A DNA stretch of 64,000 nucleotides from contig NZ_CP043498.1 of assembly GCF_009498215.1 (NCBI RefSeq), positions 1,178,001 through 1,242,000 of the forward strand. The letters run 5' to 3'. Below the pieces are notes generated by a model that was given only the letters and a program-made list of their open reading frames with translations, was not told the origin of the DNA and ran no database searches. Position numbers and translations under genes: made by a program. Below are positions 42,947 to 53,107 of the stretch, in pieces. Each line of letters opens with the position of its first letter. The stretch's first letter is position 1. This DNA is from Rhizobium grahamii. GTDB lineage: Bacteria; Pseudomonadota; Alphaproteobacteria; Rhizobiales; Rhizobiaceae.

Positions 42947-43948
42947 TTGTCTGACATAGACCTCGCATCCCCTCTGCGGATCGGAAATGTAGGTATTCGC
43001 AATCGCGTCGTCCTGGCACCCATGTCCGGCGTTACAGATATGCCTTTCCGTCAGCTGGCCTGGCGTTACGGCGCTGGCCTTGTTGTCACCGAGATGGTGG
43101 CAAGTCGCGAACTCGTCAACAGCACCTCGGAATCGTGGGCGCGGCTTGAGGCCGCCGGCTTTCGGCCGCACATGGTCCAGCTTGCCGGGCGCGAGGCGCA
43201 TTGGATGGCGGAGGCGGCGAAGATCGCTGCCGACCACGGCGCGGATATCATTGACATCAACATGGGATGCCCGGCGAAAAAGGTCATCGGCGGCTATTCC
43301 GGCTCAGCGTTAATGCGCGACCCTGATCATGCGCTTCAGTTGATTGAAGCGACCGTGAAGGCGGTCGACGTGCCAGTCACGTTGAAGATGCGACTGGGTT
43401 GGGACGAAAATTCGCTAAATGCGCCTGATATCGCCAAACGTGCCGAAGACGCAGGCGTTCAGTTGATCACGATCCATGGTCGGACGCGTATGCAGTTTTA
43501 CGAGGGGCGTGCCGATTGGGACGCGATCCGCGCCGTCCGCGATGTCATTTCCGTACCGCTCGTCGCCAATGGCGACGTCGAAACCGTGCAGGACGCCAAG
43601 GAAATATTGCGCCGCTCGGGAGCAGACGCAGTGATGATCGGACGCGGCAGTCAGGGGCGTCCCTGGCACGTCGGCGCCATCGCGGGCGCGAAAGCACCGG
43701 CGTCGGCCGATATTCCCTCTATTGTCATCGAGCACTACCGGATGATGATCGAGTTCTACGGCGCAGCGGTTGCCGTCAGGCACGCACGCAAGCATCTCGG
43801 CTGGTATCTGGACCGCTTTGCGCCTGCGCTGCCTCAGGATGAGAAGGCGGCAATCATGACCGCGCGCGACCAGAAAGAGGTCGTCGAGCGTCTGGAGCAC
43901 GCCTTTACATCCACGGCACCGAACACAAGAACGCAGGAGGCTGCATGA
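42947..43948 (+). CDS. dusB: tRNA-dihydrouridine synthase DusB (NifR3)
   Basis: DusB reduces uridine in tRNA D-loops with FMN. The 333-residue product has [15 protein letters not shown], the catalytic Cys108 in [11 protein letters not shown] and the FMN-phosphate motif [15 protein letters not shown]. No in-frame ATG lies near the N-terminal sequence, so translation must start at the TTG at 42947. In alphaproteobacteria this gene was first named nifR3 because it leads the ntrBC operon, exactly as here; its stop overlaps the ntrB ATG by four bases. Confidence 0.93.
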   Translation: MSDIDLASPLRIGNVGIRNRVVLAPMSGVTDMPFRQLAWRYGAGLVVTEMVASRELVNSTSESWARLEAAGFRPHMVQLAGREAHWMAEAAKIAADHGADIIDINMGCPAKKVIGGYSGSALMRDPDHALQLIEATVKAVDVPVTLKMRLGWDENSLNAPDIAKRAEDAGVQLITIHGRTRMQFYEGRADWDAIRAVRDVISVPLVANGDVETVQDAKEILRRSGADAVMIGRGSQGRPWHVGAIAGAKAPASADIPSIVIEHYRMMIEFYGAAVAVRHARKHLGWYLDRFAPALPQDEKAAIMTARDQKEVVERLEHAFTSTAPNTRTQEAA

Positions 43949-45099
43949 CATCCGATGTGCCGTTCTCTGCCGATCAGGGCGGCAGTTCAGTCGCCATGGC
44001 CGTGCTTAACGCCATTCAGAACCCCGTGGTGATGGTCAATGACGCGGGCCTTGTGTCCTTTGCGAACTGGGAAGCGGAGGCCTTCTTTGGAGCCAGCGCC
44101 TCTCATCTTGCCCGATACAAGATTTCGACCTTCATTCCTTTCGGAAGCCCGCTTCTGGCATTGATCGACCAGGTCCGCGAACGCAGAGCGCCGATCAGCG
44201 AGTATCGCGTCGATCTCAGTTCGCCTCGTTTGGGCCAGGACAAGCTGGTCGACATCTATGTCGCGCCTGTCATCAGCGAGCCCGGCTGCGTCGTGATCGT
44301 CTTCCAGGAGCGCTCGATGGCCGACAAGATCGATCGCCAGCTGACGCATCGTGCGGCCGCGCGTTCGGTAACCGGTCTTGCGTCCATGCTTGCGCACGAA
44401 ATCAAGAATCCGCTGTCAGGCATTCGCGGCGCGGCCCAGCTTCTTGAGCAGTCGGTGATCGATGATGATCGGGCACTGACACGCTTGATCTGCGACGAGA
44501 CCGACAGAATCGTGTCGCTTGTCGATCGCATGGAGGTCTTCTCGGATGAACGCCCTGTCGATCGCGTGCCCGTCAACATTCACTCGGTGCTCGATCATGT
44601 GAAGGCGGTGGCGAAGGCAGGATTTGCCCGTCATTTACGTATCACAGAAAACTACGATCCTTCGCTGCCCTCCGTCTATGCGAATCGCGATCAGCTCGTC
44701 CAAGTGTTTCTCAACCTCGTCAAGAACGCCGCAGAAGCGATCGGCGACCGGCCGGACGGTGAGATCGTCCTGACGACGGCTTATCGTCCAGGCATCCGCC
44801 TTTCGGTGGCGGGCACGCGTGAGAAGATCTCGTTGCCGTTGGAGTTCTGCGTGCAGGACAACGGCCCGGGTGTTCCGTCCGATCTTCTGCCGCACCTGTT
44901 TGATCCATTTATTACGACGAAGACCAACGGCAGCGGTCTGGGCCTCGCACTTGTCGCCAAGATCATTGGTGATCATGGCGGCATTATCGAGTGCGACAGC
45001 CAGAGCAATCGCACGACGTTCCGTGTTCTCATGCCTGCTTCCAAGGATGCGTCGCTTGAAGACGCAACAATCAAAACTCCCACAGGACCTTCTCGATGA
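43945..45099 (+). CDS. ntrB: Nitrogen regulation sensor histidine kinase NtrB
   Basis: NtrB phosphorylates or dephosphorylates NtrC according to nitrogen status signalled through PII. The 384-residue cytoplasmic kinase has an N-terminal PAS domain (about 15-125), the phosphorylation site His151 in [15 protein letters not shown], and a HATPase domain with [23 protein letters not shown] and [15 protein letters not shown]. It has no membrane helix, as expected. It shares ATGA overlaps with dusB and ntrC. Confidence 0.97.
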   Translation: MTSDVPFSADQGGSSVAMAVLNAIQNPVVMVNDAGLVSFANWEAEAFFGASASHLARYKISTFIPFGSPLLALIDQVRERRAPISEYRVDLSSPRLGQDKLVDIYVAPVISEPGCVVIVFQERSMADKIDRQLTHRAAARSVTGLASMLAHEIKNPLSGIRGAAQLLEQSVIDDDRALTRLICDETDRIVSLVDRMEVFSDERPVDRVPVNIHSVLDHVKAVAKAGFARHLRITENYDPSLPSVYANRDQLVQVFLNLVKNAAEAIGDRPDGEIVLTTAYRPGIRLSVAGTREKISLPLEFCVQDNGPGVPSDLLPHLFDPFITTKTNGSGLGLALVAKIIGDHGGIIECDSQSNRTTFRVLMPASKDASLEDATIKTPTGPSR

Positions 45100-46547
45100 C
45101 AGCAACGATCCTCGTCGCAGATGATGATGCGGCAATTCGTACAGTGCTTAATCAGGCCTTGAGCCGTGCCGGCTATGACGTACGCATTACCTCGAATGCC
45201 GCGACGCTGTGGCGTTGGGTATCGGCGGGCGAGGGCGATCTCGTCGTCACCGATGTCGTGATGCCTGATGAAAATGCTTTCGATCTTCTGCCACGCATCA
45301 AGAAGGCACGGCCGGATCTGCCGGTTCTCGTTATGAGCGCGCAGAACACGTTCATGACCGCGATCAAGGCTTCAGAAAAGGGAGCCTACGACTACCTCCC
45401 GAAGCCGTTCGACCTGACAGAGTTGATCGGCATCATCGGTCGGGCGCTGGCTGAGCCGAAGCGTAAGCCGGCGAAGCTTGACGAAGACATGCAGGATGGC
45501 ATGCCGCTGGTCGGTCGCTCTGCCGCCATGCAGGAAATCTATCGCGTCCTTGCGCGCCTGATGCAGACCGACCTGACGCTGATGATCACAGGCGAGTCCG
45601 GTACCGGCAAGGAACTGGTGGCACGCGCGCTCCACGATTACGGCAAGCGGCGCAATGGGCCGTTCGTCGCCATCAACATGGCGGCCATTCCGCGCGATCT
45701 GATCGAGTCGGAGCTTTTCGGCCATGAGAAGGGCGCCTTCACCGGCGCGCAGACACGCTCCACCGGGCGTTTCGAGCAGGCCGAGGGCGGCACGTTGTTC
45801 CTCGACGAAATCGGCGACATGCCGATGGACGCCCAGACGCGCCTTCTGCGCGTTCTGCAGCAGGGCGAATATACGACCGTTGGCGGTCGCACACCGATCC
45901 GCACCGACGTCCGCATCGTTGCTGCGACCAACAAGGATCTGAAGCAGGCCATCAACCAGGGTCTCTTCCGCGAGGATCTCTACTATCGCCTCAACGTCGT
46001 ACCGCTTCGCTTGCCGCCTCTTCGCGACCGCGCCGAGGATATTCCAGACCTCGTCCGTCACTTCATCCAGCAGGCGGAGAAGGAAGGTCTGGGCACGAAG
46101 CGTTTCGATCAGGAAGCGCTGGATCTGATGAAGGCCTATGCTTGGCCGGGTAACGTTCGCGAGCTTGAGAACCTTATTCGTCGTTTGATGGCGCTTTATC
46201 CACAGGACGTCATCTCCCGCGAAATCATCGAGGCAGAGCTTCGCTCCGACGTGCCCGACAGCCCGATCGAGAAGGGCCCGATCCCGAACGGCAGCATGAC
46301 CATCTCCCAGGCGGTAGAGGAGAACATGCGCACCTATTTCGCAGGATTCGGCGAGAATTTGCCGCCTCCCGGTCTTTATGACCGCGTTCTGACGGAGATG
46401 GAGTATCCGCTGATTCTAGCCGCGCTGACGGCGACGCGAGGCAACCAGATCAAGGCTGCCGATCTGCTTGGTCTAAATCGCAATACGTTGCGAAAGAAGA
46501 TCAGGGAGCTTGGTGTTTCCGTCTACAGAAGCTCCCGCAGCGCTTGA
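45096..46547 (+). CDS. ntrC: Nitrogen regulation response regulator NtrC (sigma-54 activator)
   Basis: The 483-residue product has a receiver domain with phospho-acceptor Asp53 ([10 protein letters not shown]), a sigma-54 AAA domain with Walker A GESGTGKE at 166-173 and the sigma-54 contact loop GAFTGA at 213-218, and a Fis-type DNA-binding helix-turn-helix at the end ([20 protein letters not shown]). It activates nitrogen assimilation genes when nitrogen is short. It ends the dusB-ntrB-ntrC operon. The 189-base gap to ntrY contains a hairpin and may hold a promoter. Confidence 0.97.
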   Translation: MTATILVADDDAAIRTVLNQALSRAGYDVRITSNAATLWRWVSAGEGDLVVTDVVMPDENAFDLLPRIKKARPDLPVLVMSAQNTFMTAIKASEKGAYDYLPKPFDLTELIGIIGRALAEPKRKPAKLDEDMQDGMPLVGRSAAMQEIYRVLARLMQTDLTLMITGESGTGKELVARALHDYGKRRNGPFVAINMAAIPRDLIESELFGHEKGAFTGAQTRSTGRFEQAEGGTLFLDEIGDMPMDAQTRLLRVLQQGEYTTVGGRTPIRTDVRIVAATNKDLKQAINQGLFREDLYYRLNVVPLRLPPLRDRAEDIPDLVRHFIQQAEKEGLGTKRFDQEALDLMKAYAWPGNVRELENLIRRLMALYPQDVISREIIEAELRSDVPDSPIEKGPIPNGSMTISQAVEENMRTYFAGFGENLPPPGLYDRVLTEMEYPLILAALTATRGNQIKAADLLGLNRNTLRKKIRELGVSVYRSSRSA

Positions 46548-46645
46548 CAATGTGACAAGGTGCGTTGCATTTTCGCCACATTGCGTTGCTTATAAGTCAC
46601 GCAAGGGGTTGCGTTCCAGCGACTAGTCCGGCCTCCGAGGTTCTC

Positions 46646-46664
46646 GCTCAAAATTACTTTGAGC
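46646..46664 (+). promoter_or_regulatory. Hairpin in the ntrC-ntrY gap
   Basis: GCTCAAA at 46646-46652 pairs with TTTGAGC at 46658-46664 around a five-base loop, with GCCTC at 46631-46635 able to extend pairing to GAGGC at 46666-46670. There is no T-run. It may be part of the ntrY leader or act as an operator. Confidence 0.35.
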
Positions 46665-46736
46665 CGAGGCGGTTGCGCAGTTGCCCGATCCCACTTTGCG
46701 GGGTGCGGTGGTTGATCCGCCGTTAGGAGATGGGTC

Positions 46737-49001
46737 ATGAAACAGGAAGCGGTACCGTCGGAAGACGAGTCGGTGACGACCGTAACCGATCGTCGCGCAC
46801 TGTTTGCTCTTCCGGGTCTTGTTCTGGCCGGCGGCGCGCTTTTGTGCGCCACGCTGACGCTGTTCGTTCTTCTTGGCCTGACGCCCATCGCGCCAACGTC
46901 GCCTGTTGTCATCACGTCCGTCGTCATCAACTCGTTCTTCGTGCTTGGCCTGATGGCGCTGATCGGCCGCGAGGTGTCGCGGCTGCTCAAGGCCCGCAGA
47001 CGCGGTCGCGCAGCGGCGCGTCTCCACATCCGCATTGTTGTCCTGTTCTCGATCGTCGCGATCACGCCGGCGATTCTCGTTGCGATTTTCGCAAGTATTA
47101 CCTTGAACGCCGGTCTCGACCGCTGGTTCGCCCTGCGTACGCAGTCCATCATCAGTTCGTCCCGCAATATCGGGCAGGCCTACATGATGGAGAATGCCAG
47201 CTATCTGCAGGGTCAGACCGTCTCGATGGCGAACGACCTCGAGCGCAACCGCCAGCTCTTCAGCCTCGACAGGACCGGCTTTGCCGACATGATGACGCGG
47301 CAGGCGCGCGGGCGCGGTCTTCTGGGCGCCTTCCTGGTGAAGGCCGACGGATCAGTCATTACCCAGGCCGACATTCAGACGGAAAAACCCCTGCCTGCGA
47401 TACCGCAGGATGCGCTGAACAAGGCTGCGGCCGGTCAGCCGACGCTCATTCCTCCGGGTGTTACGAACCTCGTCGGCGCCATCATCAAGCTTGAGGCGAT
47501 CGACGGTGCGTTTCTCTACACCGTCCGGGCTGTCGATCCCAAAGTCATGACCGCCATGCGGATGATGGAGGAGAACGCCACCGAATATAAATCCATGGAG
47601 GCGGGTCGCTTCTCGCTGCAGATCGCCTTCGCGGTTCTCTACATCGGTTTTGCCCTGATCGTCCTGCTTGCCGCGATCTGGACGGCGATCGCTGTCGCCG
47701 ACCGCATCGTGCGCCCGATCCGCCTGCTGATCACGGCGGCCGACAGCGTGGCTTCCGGCAACATGGACATCGTCGTTCCTGTTCATGCCGTCGATGGCGA
47801 CGTCGCCAACCTGTCGCGCACCTTCAACAAGATGATTTCGGAAATTCGCACGCAGCGTGACGAGATTCTGGAAGCGAAGGACGAAGTCGACGACCGTCGC
47901 CGCTTTATCGAAGCAGTGCTGTCAGGCGTGACCGCCTCGGTGATCGGCGTCGAACACGATCGCCGGATCACCATTGTCAACAGTTCTGCGGAAGCACTGA
48001 TGGCGTTGCCGGCATCGAAGATGCTGGGCATGCAGCTTTCCGAGATCGCGCCCGAGGTTGATCAGGTGCTGACGGAAGCTGCAGTCCGCTATCGCGGCGA
48101 CTTTCGCAAGCAGATCGCCCTTGTGAGGGCCGGTACCGTCCGGACGCTGAGCGTTCAGGTGACGCGCGAGGAAGTCCGCGATATGAGCGAGTCCTATGTC
48201 ATCACGCTCGATGACATCACCGATCTGGTGATCGCGCAGCGCTCGACGGCCTGGGGCGACGTCGCTCGCCGTATTGCTCACGAAATCAAGAACCCGCTGA
48301 CCCCGATCCAGCTATCGGCAGAGCGCATCCAGCGCCGCTACGGCAAGCAGATCAACCCGGATGATCGCAGCGTTTTCGATCAATGCACCGAAACCATCAT
48401 CAGGCAGGTCGGTGACATCGGCCGCATGGTGGACGAGTTCTCGTCCTTCGCTCGCATGCCGAAGCCGATCAAGGAGCCGAGCGACCTGCGCAAGATCCTG
48501 CATGACGCGGTGTTCCTGCGCGAGATGGGCAACAGCCACGTGACCTTCCTGCAGGAACTGGGCGACCAGCCCCTGGAAGGACAGTTTGACAGCCGCATGC
48601 TCGGTCAGGCGTTCGGCAATTTGATCAAGAATGCGGTGGAAGCGATCGAAGCCGTGCCGAGCGGTGAACGCGACGAGCGAAAGATTCTCGTCCGCGCCTC
48701 GCTCGATCAGCCGCGCGACCGCTTTACCGTCGACATAGTCGATAACGGTCGCGGCCTGCCGGTCGAGAACCGTCACAGCATTCTGGAACCGTATATGACG
48801 ATGCGCGAGAAGGGCACAGGGCTCGGTCTGGCGATCGTGAAGAAGATTATTGAGGAACATGGCGGGCAGCTCGAGTTGCATGATGCGCCCGCCGATTTCG
48901 ACGAGGGACGAGGGGCGATGATCCGCGTGCATCTGCCACGTTTGGAAGCCGCATCTTCGGCCCAGGTCGCAAGTGACAAGGAAAGTGTTTATGGCCTCTG
49001 A
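46737..49001 (+). CDS. ntrY: Nitrogen/redox sensor histidine kinase NtrY
   Basis: NtrY is a membrane kinase that works with NtrX. The 754-residue product has two N-terminal membrane helices (about 23-46 and 55-77) and further ones near 98-120 and 293-318, with a periplasmic sensor region between them. A HAMP-like segment, a PAS domain (about 375-480) and the kinase core with His515 in [14 protein letters not shown] follow, and the ATP-binding part has VDNGRGLP and EKGTGLGLAIVK. It ends inside the start of ntrX (11-base overlap). Confidence 0.95.
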   Translation: MKQEAVPSEDESVTTVTDRRALFALPGLVLAGGALLCATLTLFVLLGLTPIAPTSPVVITSVVINSFFVLGLMALIGREVSRLLKARRRGRAAARLHIRIVVLFSIVAITPAILVAIFASITLNAGLDRWFALRTQSIISSSRNIGQAYMMENASYLQGQTVSMANDLERNRQLFSLDRTGFADMMTRQARGRGLLGAFLVKADGSVITQADIQTEKPLPAIPQDALNKAAAGQPTLIPPGVTNLVGAIIKLEAIDGAFLYTVRAVDPKVMTAMRMMEENATEYKSMEAGRFSLQIAFAVLYIGFALIVLLAAIWTAIAVADRIVRPIRLLITAADSVASGNMDIVVPVHAVDGDVANLSRTFNKMISEIRTQRDEILEAKDEVDDRRRFIEAVLSGVTASVIGVEHDRRITIVNSSAEALMALPASKMLGMQLSEIAPEVDQVLTEAAVRYRGDFRKQIALVRAGTVRTLSVQVTREEVRDMSESYVITLDDITDLVIAQRSTAWGDVARRIAHEIKNPLTPIQLSAERIQRRYGKQINPDDRSVFDQCTETIIRQVGDIGRMVDEFSSFARMPKPIKEPSDLRKILHDAVFLREMGNSHVTFLQELGDQPLEGQFDSRMLGQAFGNLIKNAVEAIEAVPSGERDERKILVRASLDQPRDRFTVDIVDNGRGLPVENRHSILEPYMTMREKGTGLGLAIVKKIIEEHGGQLELHDAPADFDEGRGAMIRVHLPRLEAASSAQVASDKESVYGL

Positions 49002-50355
49002 TATTCTGGTCGTCGATGACGAGCACGACATCCGCGAGATTGTCTCCGGCATTCTCTCCGATGAAGGGCATGAAACCCGCACCGCACACGATAGCGATAG
49101 TGCTCTTGCGGCGATCTCCGACCGTGCGCCGCGGCTGATTTTCCTCGACATCTGGATGCAGGGCAGCAAGCTCGACGGCCTGTCGTTGCTGGACGAGATC
49201 AAGACGCGCCACCCGGATATTCCGGTCGTGATGATATCAGGCCACGGCAACATCGAGACCGCCGTTTCCGCCATCAAGCGCGGTGCGTTCGATTTTATCG
49301 AGAAGCCGTTCAAGGCCGATCGGCTGATCCTGATCGCCGAACGCGCACTCGAGAATTCGAAGCTGAAACGCGAAGTTTCCGAGCTGAAGCGCAAGGCGGG
49401 GGACCCGGTTGAACTCATCGGTACGTCGGTCGCGGTCTCGCAGCTTCGCCAGACCATCGAAAAGGTTTCGCCCACCAACAGCCGCATCATGATCTTTGGT
49501 TCGTCGGGGTCCGGCAAGGAACTCGTCGCCCGCATGATCCACAAGAAGTCGACGCGTGCGAATGGGCCCTTCGTGGCATTGAACGCCGCCAACATCACGC
49601 CTGACCGGATGGAAATCGCGCTGTTCGGTACTGAAGGCGGACCTGGCCAGGCGCGCAAGATCGGCGCGCTGGAAGAGGCGCATCGGGGCATTCTCTACCT
49701 CGACGAAGTCGGCGAAATGCCGCGCGAGACACAGAACAAGATCCTGCGCGTTCTCGTTGACCAGCAGTTCGAGCGCGTTGGCGGCTCCAAGCGGGTGAAG
49801 GTTGATGTGCGCATCGTGTCGTCGACAGCCTATAATCTCGAAAGCCGTATTGCCGAGGGCTGGTTCCGTGAAGATCTTTATCACCGTCTGGCGGTCGTAC
49901 CGGTCAAGGTGCCAGCGCTTGCCGAGCGCCGCGAAGACATCCCGTTTCTGGTCGATCAGCTGATGCGGCAGATTTCCGAGCAGGCCGGTATCCGTCCGCG
50001 CCGGATCGGTGACGATGCGATGGCCGTCCTGCAGGCGCATGATTGGCCGGGCAACATTCGCCAGTTGCGCAACAACATCGAGCGGCTGATGATCCTGGCC
50101 CGTTCCGATGGCCCGGATGCGCCGATCACCGCCGAAATGCTGCCGACCGATCTCGGTGACATGCTGCCGAAGGTCTCTGCTAAGAACGACTACCACATCA
50201 TGACGTTGCCGCTTCGCGAAGCGCGCGAGATGTTCGAGAAGGACTACCTGATCGCGCAGATCAACCGCTTCGGCGGCAATATCTCGCGTACGGCGGAGTT
50301 CGTCGGCATGGAGCGCTCGGCCCTTCACCGCAAGCTGAAGTCACTCGGCGTCTGA
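48991..50355 (+). CDS. ntrX: Response regulator NtrX (AAA type, without the sigma-54 contact motif)
   Basis: The 454-residue product has a receiver domain with Asp53 (FLDIWMQGSK), an AAA domain with Walker A GSSGSGKE and Walker B ILYLDEVGEM, and a C-terminal Fis-type helix-turn-helix (FGGNISRTAEFVGMERSA). At residues 214-221, where NtrC carries GAFTGA, it has TEGGPGQA. That loss of the sigma-54 contact loop is typical of alphaproteobacterial NtrX, which regulates sigma-70 promoters. ATG 48991 lies inside the end of ntrY. Confidence 0.95.
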   Translation: MASDILVVDDEHDIREIVSGILSDEGHETRTAHDSDSALAAISDRAPRLIFLDIWMQGSKLDGLSLLDEIKTRHPDIPVVMISGHGNIETAVSAIKRGAFDFIEKPFKADRLILIAERALENSKLKREVSELKRKAGDPVELIGTSVAVSQLRQTIEKVSPTNSRIMIFGSSGSGKELVARMIHKKSTRANGPFVALNAANITPDRMEIALFGTEGGPGQARKIGALEEAHRGILYLDEVGEMPRETQNKILRVLVDQQFERVGGSKRVKVDVRIVSSTAYNLESRIAEGWFREDLYHRLAVVPVKVPALAERREDIPFLVDQLMRQISEQAGIRPRRIGDDAMAVLQAHDWPGNIRQLRNNIERLMILARSDGPDAPITAEMLPTDLGDMLPKVSAKNDYHIMTLPLREAREMFEKDYLIAQINRFGGNISRTAEFVGMERSALHRKLKSLGV

Positions 50356-50358
50356 TTT

Positions 50359-50384
50359 GAGGGCGGCGTCTATACGCCGCTCTC
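50359..50384 (+). terminator. Eleven-base-pair hairpin after ntrX
   Basis: GAGGGCGGCGT at 50359-50369 pairs over its full length with ACGCCGCTCTC at 50374-50384 (one G-T pair) around a four-base loop, three bases after the ntrX stop. The following CCATTCCTTG is only weakly T-rich, so termination may be partial. Confidence 0.6.
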
Positions 50385-50419
50385 CATTCCTTGCTCCTAT
50401 TTCCACATACAGGTCAGCA

Positions 50420-51283
50420 ATGCCTCGAATAGCCTATGTGAACGGCCGCTACGTCACGCACTCCAACGCAATGGTCCACATCGAGGACCGCGGCTATCAG
50501 TTCGCCGATGGCGTCTACGAGGTCTGTGAGATCAGGCACGGCTATATCGTCGATCTGACGCGGCATCTGAACAGGCTGGAGCGGTCCTTGGGTGAGCTGC
50601 GCATCGCATGGCCGATGAGCCGCAAGGCGCTAGCCGGCGTTATCCGCGAGACGGTGCGGCGCAATCGGGTCCGCAATGGCCTCTTCTATCTGCAGGTCAC
50701 GCGAGGCGTCGCGCGCCGGGACCACGTCTTTCCGGCCGAAGGAACGCCGCCTTCGCTTGTCATCACCGCAAAGAGCACCGATCCGTCGATCATCGCCCAA
50801 AAGAATGCGAACGGCATCAAGGCGATCACTGTTCCCGACAATCGCTGGGACCGGGTTGATATCAAGTCCGTCGGTCTCCTGCCGAACGCCATGGCGCGCC
50901 AGCAGGCGAAGGAAGCGGGTGCCCAGGAGGCAATCTACGTCGATGCCGAAGGCATGGTGAAGGAAGGCGCGGCGACCAACGTCTGGATCGTCGACCGCGA
51001 CGGTACGCTCGTTACGCGCCCCGCCGAACACGGCATCCTGCGCGGCATCACGCGCACTACTTTGATCGATATCGGCGCCAAGCTCGGCCTGAAGATCGAG
51101 GAGCGCAAATTCTCGGTCGCCGAAATGCTCGCGGCGCGCGAAGTATTCATTACGGCGGCTACCAGCATCTGCTTTCCCGTGGTCTCGATCGATAGCCAGA
51201 CAATTGCAAACGGCCATCCTGGCAGCGTCTCCCAGAAAATTCGGGAGGCTTTTTTCGACGTTGCGGAAAAGATTGCGATTTGA
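50420..51283 (+). CDS. dat: D-amino-acid aminotransferase
   Basis: The 287-residue product is a fold-type IV PLP enzyme. IEDRGYQFADGVYEV near residue 21 and the PLP lysine Lys149 in VDIKSVGLLPN, together with GAQEAIYVDAEGMVKEGAATN, place it in the D-alanine/branched-chain aminotransferase family. The RGYQFADGVYEV and KS.GLLPN pattern favours D-amino-acid specificity, which would yield D-glutamate for peptidoglycan. ATG 50420 has an AGG nearby. It lies between ntrX and hfq as in other rhizobia. Confidence 0.9.
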   Translation: MPRIAYVNGRYVTHSNAMVHIEDRGYQFADGVYEVCEIRHGYIVDLTRHLNRLERSLGELRIAWPMSRKALAGVIRETVRRNRVRNGLFYLQVTRGVARRDHVFPAEGTPPSLVITAKSTDPSIIAQKNANGIKAITVPDNRWDRVDIKSVGLLPNAMARQQAKEAGAQEAIYVDAEGMVKEGAATNVWIVDRDGTLVTRPAEHGILRGITRTTLIDIGAKLGLKIEERKFSVAEMLAAREVFITAATSICFPVVSIDSQTIANGHPGSVSQKIREAFFDVAEKIAI

Positions 51284-51393
51284 TACCAAGACTTTCTGGG
51301 CAGATGGGATGAGGGTTGTCGGCTGCCTGCAGGCGAGGTTGATTAGTATTTCACCGGCGAAACCAAGCCGGCAATAAAGAAAGAAGCGGCGCG

Positions 51394-51636
51394 ATGGCGG
51401 AACGTTCTCAGAATCTGCAGGACTTATTTCTCAATACTGTTCGCAAGCAAAAGATTTCACTGACAATTTTCTTGATTAATGGTGTTAAGCTGACCGGAGT
51501 TGTCACCTCATTCGACAATTTCTGCGTTCTGCTTCGCCGTGACGGACATTCGCAACTCGTGTATAAGCACGCAATCTCGACCATCATGCCCGGCCAGCCG
51601 ATGCAGATGTTCGAAAGCGAAGAAGCCGCTTCCTAA
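51394..51636 (+). CDS. hfq: RNA chaperone Hfq
   Basis: Hfq forms a hexameric ring that pairs small RNAs with target mRNAs. The 80-residue product has the whole Sm core: [39 protein letters not shown] (Sm1) and [10 protein letters not shown] (Sm2), with the proximal-face Lys-His. The C-terminal tail is short, as in other alphaproteobacteria. It is followed by hflX, the usual pairing. In rhizobia Hfq is needed for nitrogen fixation control, but that is not visible here. Confidence 0.98.
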
Positions 51637-51713
51637 CAGGACCTGTAACTATCTCGACACGCGATACCAAGAATGATTCGATCATCCCGGAAGCAGCCAA
51701 GCACCGGGATGAC

Positions 51714-53048
51714 ATGCGCGCGACCGTTATCGTGCCTGTCCTCAAGCAGGCGCGTGGCGGCCGTAACGCCAGCGATGCAACGCCGGCTGTAACCCGTACC
51801 CCCGAAAGCCGTCTTGAAGAGGCGACCGGTCTCGCTCAGGCGATTGATCTCGATGTCGTCCATGGCGCCATCGTTCCGGTCAATGATCCGCGTCCGGCGA
51901 CGCTGATGGGTACCGGCAAGATCGAAGAGATCAAGGCGACGCTCGATGCGAATGACTCAGGTCTTGTCATTGTCGATCACCCGCTGACCCCTGTGCAGCA
52001 GCGCAATCTCGAAAAGGAATGGAACGCCAAGGTCATCGACCGCACGGGCCTCATCCTCGAGATTTTCGGCCGCCGCGCTTCCACCAAGGAAGGCACGCTG
52101 CAGGTCGACCTCGCGCATCTCAACTATCAGAAGGGCCGGCTGGTTCGAAGCTGGACCCACCTTGAACGTCAGCGCGGTGGCGGTGGGTTCATGGGCGGTC
52201 CGGGTGAAACCCAGATCGAAGCCGACCGTCGCATGCTGCAGGATCGTATCATCAAGCTCGAACGCGAGCTTGAGCAGGTGGTCCGTACCCGCCAGCTGCA
52301 TCGCGCCAAGCGCAAGAAGGTGCCGCATCCGATCGTGGCGCTGGTCGGCTATACCAACGCCGGCAAGTCGACGCTGTTCAACCGGATCACCGGGGCAGGC
52401 GTTCTGGCCGAAGACATGCTCTTTGCGACGCTCGACCCGACGCTACGCCGGATGAAGCTGCCGCATGGCCGCACGGTGATCCTGTCCGACACGGTCGGAT
52501 TCATTTCGGACCTTCCGACCCACCTCGTTGCCGCCTTCCGCGCCACGCTGGAAGAGGTGCTGGAAGCAGACCTCATCCTGCACGTCCGCGACATGTCCGA
52601 TGTCGACAATCAGGCGCAGAGCGCAGACGTGCTCCGCATCCTGAAGGACCTCGGCATCGACGAGGAAGAGGGCGACAAGCGGATCATCGAAGTCTGGAAC
52701 AAGATCGATCGTCTCGAGCCTGAGGACCACGATGCCATCGTGCAGAAGGCAAGCGGTTCTGAAAACGTCGTGGCTCTCTCCGCTGTCAGCGGCGAGGGTG
52801 TCGATACGCTGATGGACGAGATCAGCCGCAGGCTCTCTGGCGTTCTGACCGAAGCAACCGTTCACCTGCCTGTGGACAAGCTCGCATTGCTTCCATGGCT
52901 CTACGATCACGCGATCGTAGGTAACCGCGAAGACAACGAGGACGGCTCGATCACGCTCGATGTGCGCCTGTCGGAAGCGGAGGCAGTTGAACTGGAACGA
53001 CGTCTCGGCAATGGCGCCAAGGCTGCCAAGGAAGACTGGGAGCGGTAA
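51714..53048 (+). CDS. hflX: Ribosome-associated GTPase HflX
   Basis: HflX is a GTPase that rescues stalled 70S ribosomes. The 444-residue product has the N-terminal nucleotide-binding subdomain (IVPVNDPRPATLMGTGKIEE), the RQRGGGGFMGGPGETQIEAD linker, and a G domain with G1 GYTNAGKS, G3 DTVGFI and G4 NKID. ATG 51714 is the first start codon, but in-frame codons upstream (TRDTKNDSIIPEAAKHRDD) look coding and contain no ATG, GTG or TTG. The protein may begin earlier at an unusual codon. A terminator overlaps the stop codon. Confidence 0.93.
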   Translation: MRATVIVPVLKQARGGRNASDATPAVTRTPESRLEEATGLAQAIDLDVVHGAIVPVNDPRPATLMGTGKIEEIKATLDANDSGLVIVDHPLTPVQQRNLEKEWNAKVIDRTGLILEIFGRRASTKEGTLQVDLAHLNYQKGRLVRSWTHLERQRGGGGFMGGPGETQIEADRRMLQDRIIKLERELEQVVRTRQLHRAKRKKVPHPIVALVGYTNAGKSTLFNRITGAGVLAEDMLFATLDPTLRRMKLPHGRTVILSDTVGFISDLPTHLVAAFRATLEEVLEADLILHVRDMSDVDNQAQSADVLRILKDLGIDEEEGDKRIIEVWNKIDRLEPEDHDAIVQKASGSENVVALSAVSGEGVDTLMDEISRRLSGVLTEATVHLPVDKLALLPWLYDHAIVGNREDNEDGSITLDVRLSEAEAVELERRLGNGAKAAKEDWER

Positions 53049-53063
53049 TCACCGCTCCTTTTT
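53039..53063 (+). terminator. Intrinsic terminator overlapping the hflX stop codon
   Basis: GGAGCGGT at 53039-53046 pairs with ACCGCTCC at 53051-53058 around AATC, followed by five Ts. The hflX stop TAA begins inside the stem. Confidence 0.85.
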
Positions 53064-53107
53064 CGTCGAGCACCAACGTCCTCTATTCAGATACGAATCG
53101 GATCCGC

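Noticed and set aside
46544..46549. TTGACA at the end of ntrC as a -35 box for ntrY
   Set aside because: No acceptable -10 element occurs at 16-18 bases, and the sequence is part of the ntrC stop region.
51325..51334. Palindrome GCCTGCAGGC upstream of hfq
   Set aside because: It is a single ten-base palindrome with no second copy nearby; too little to call an operator.
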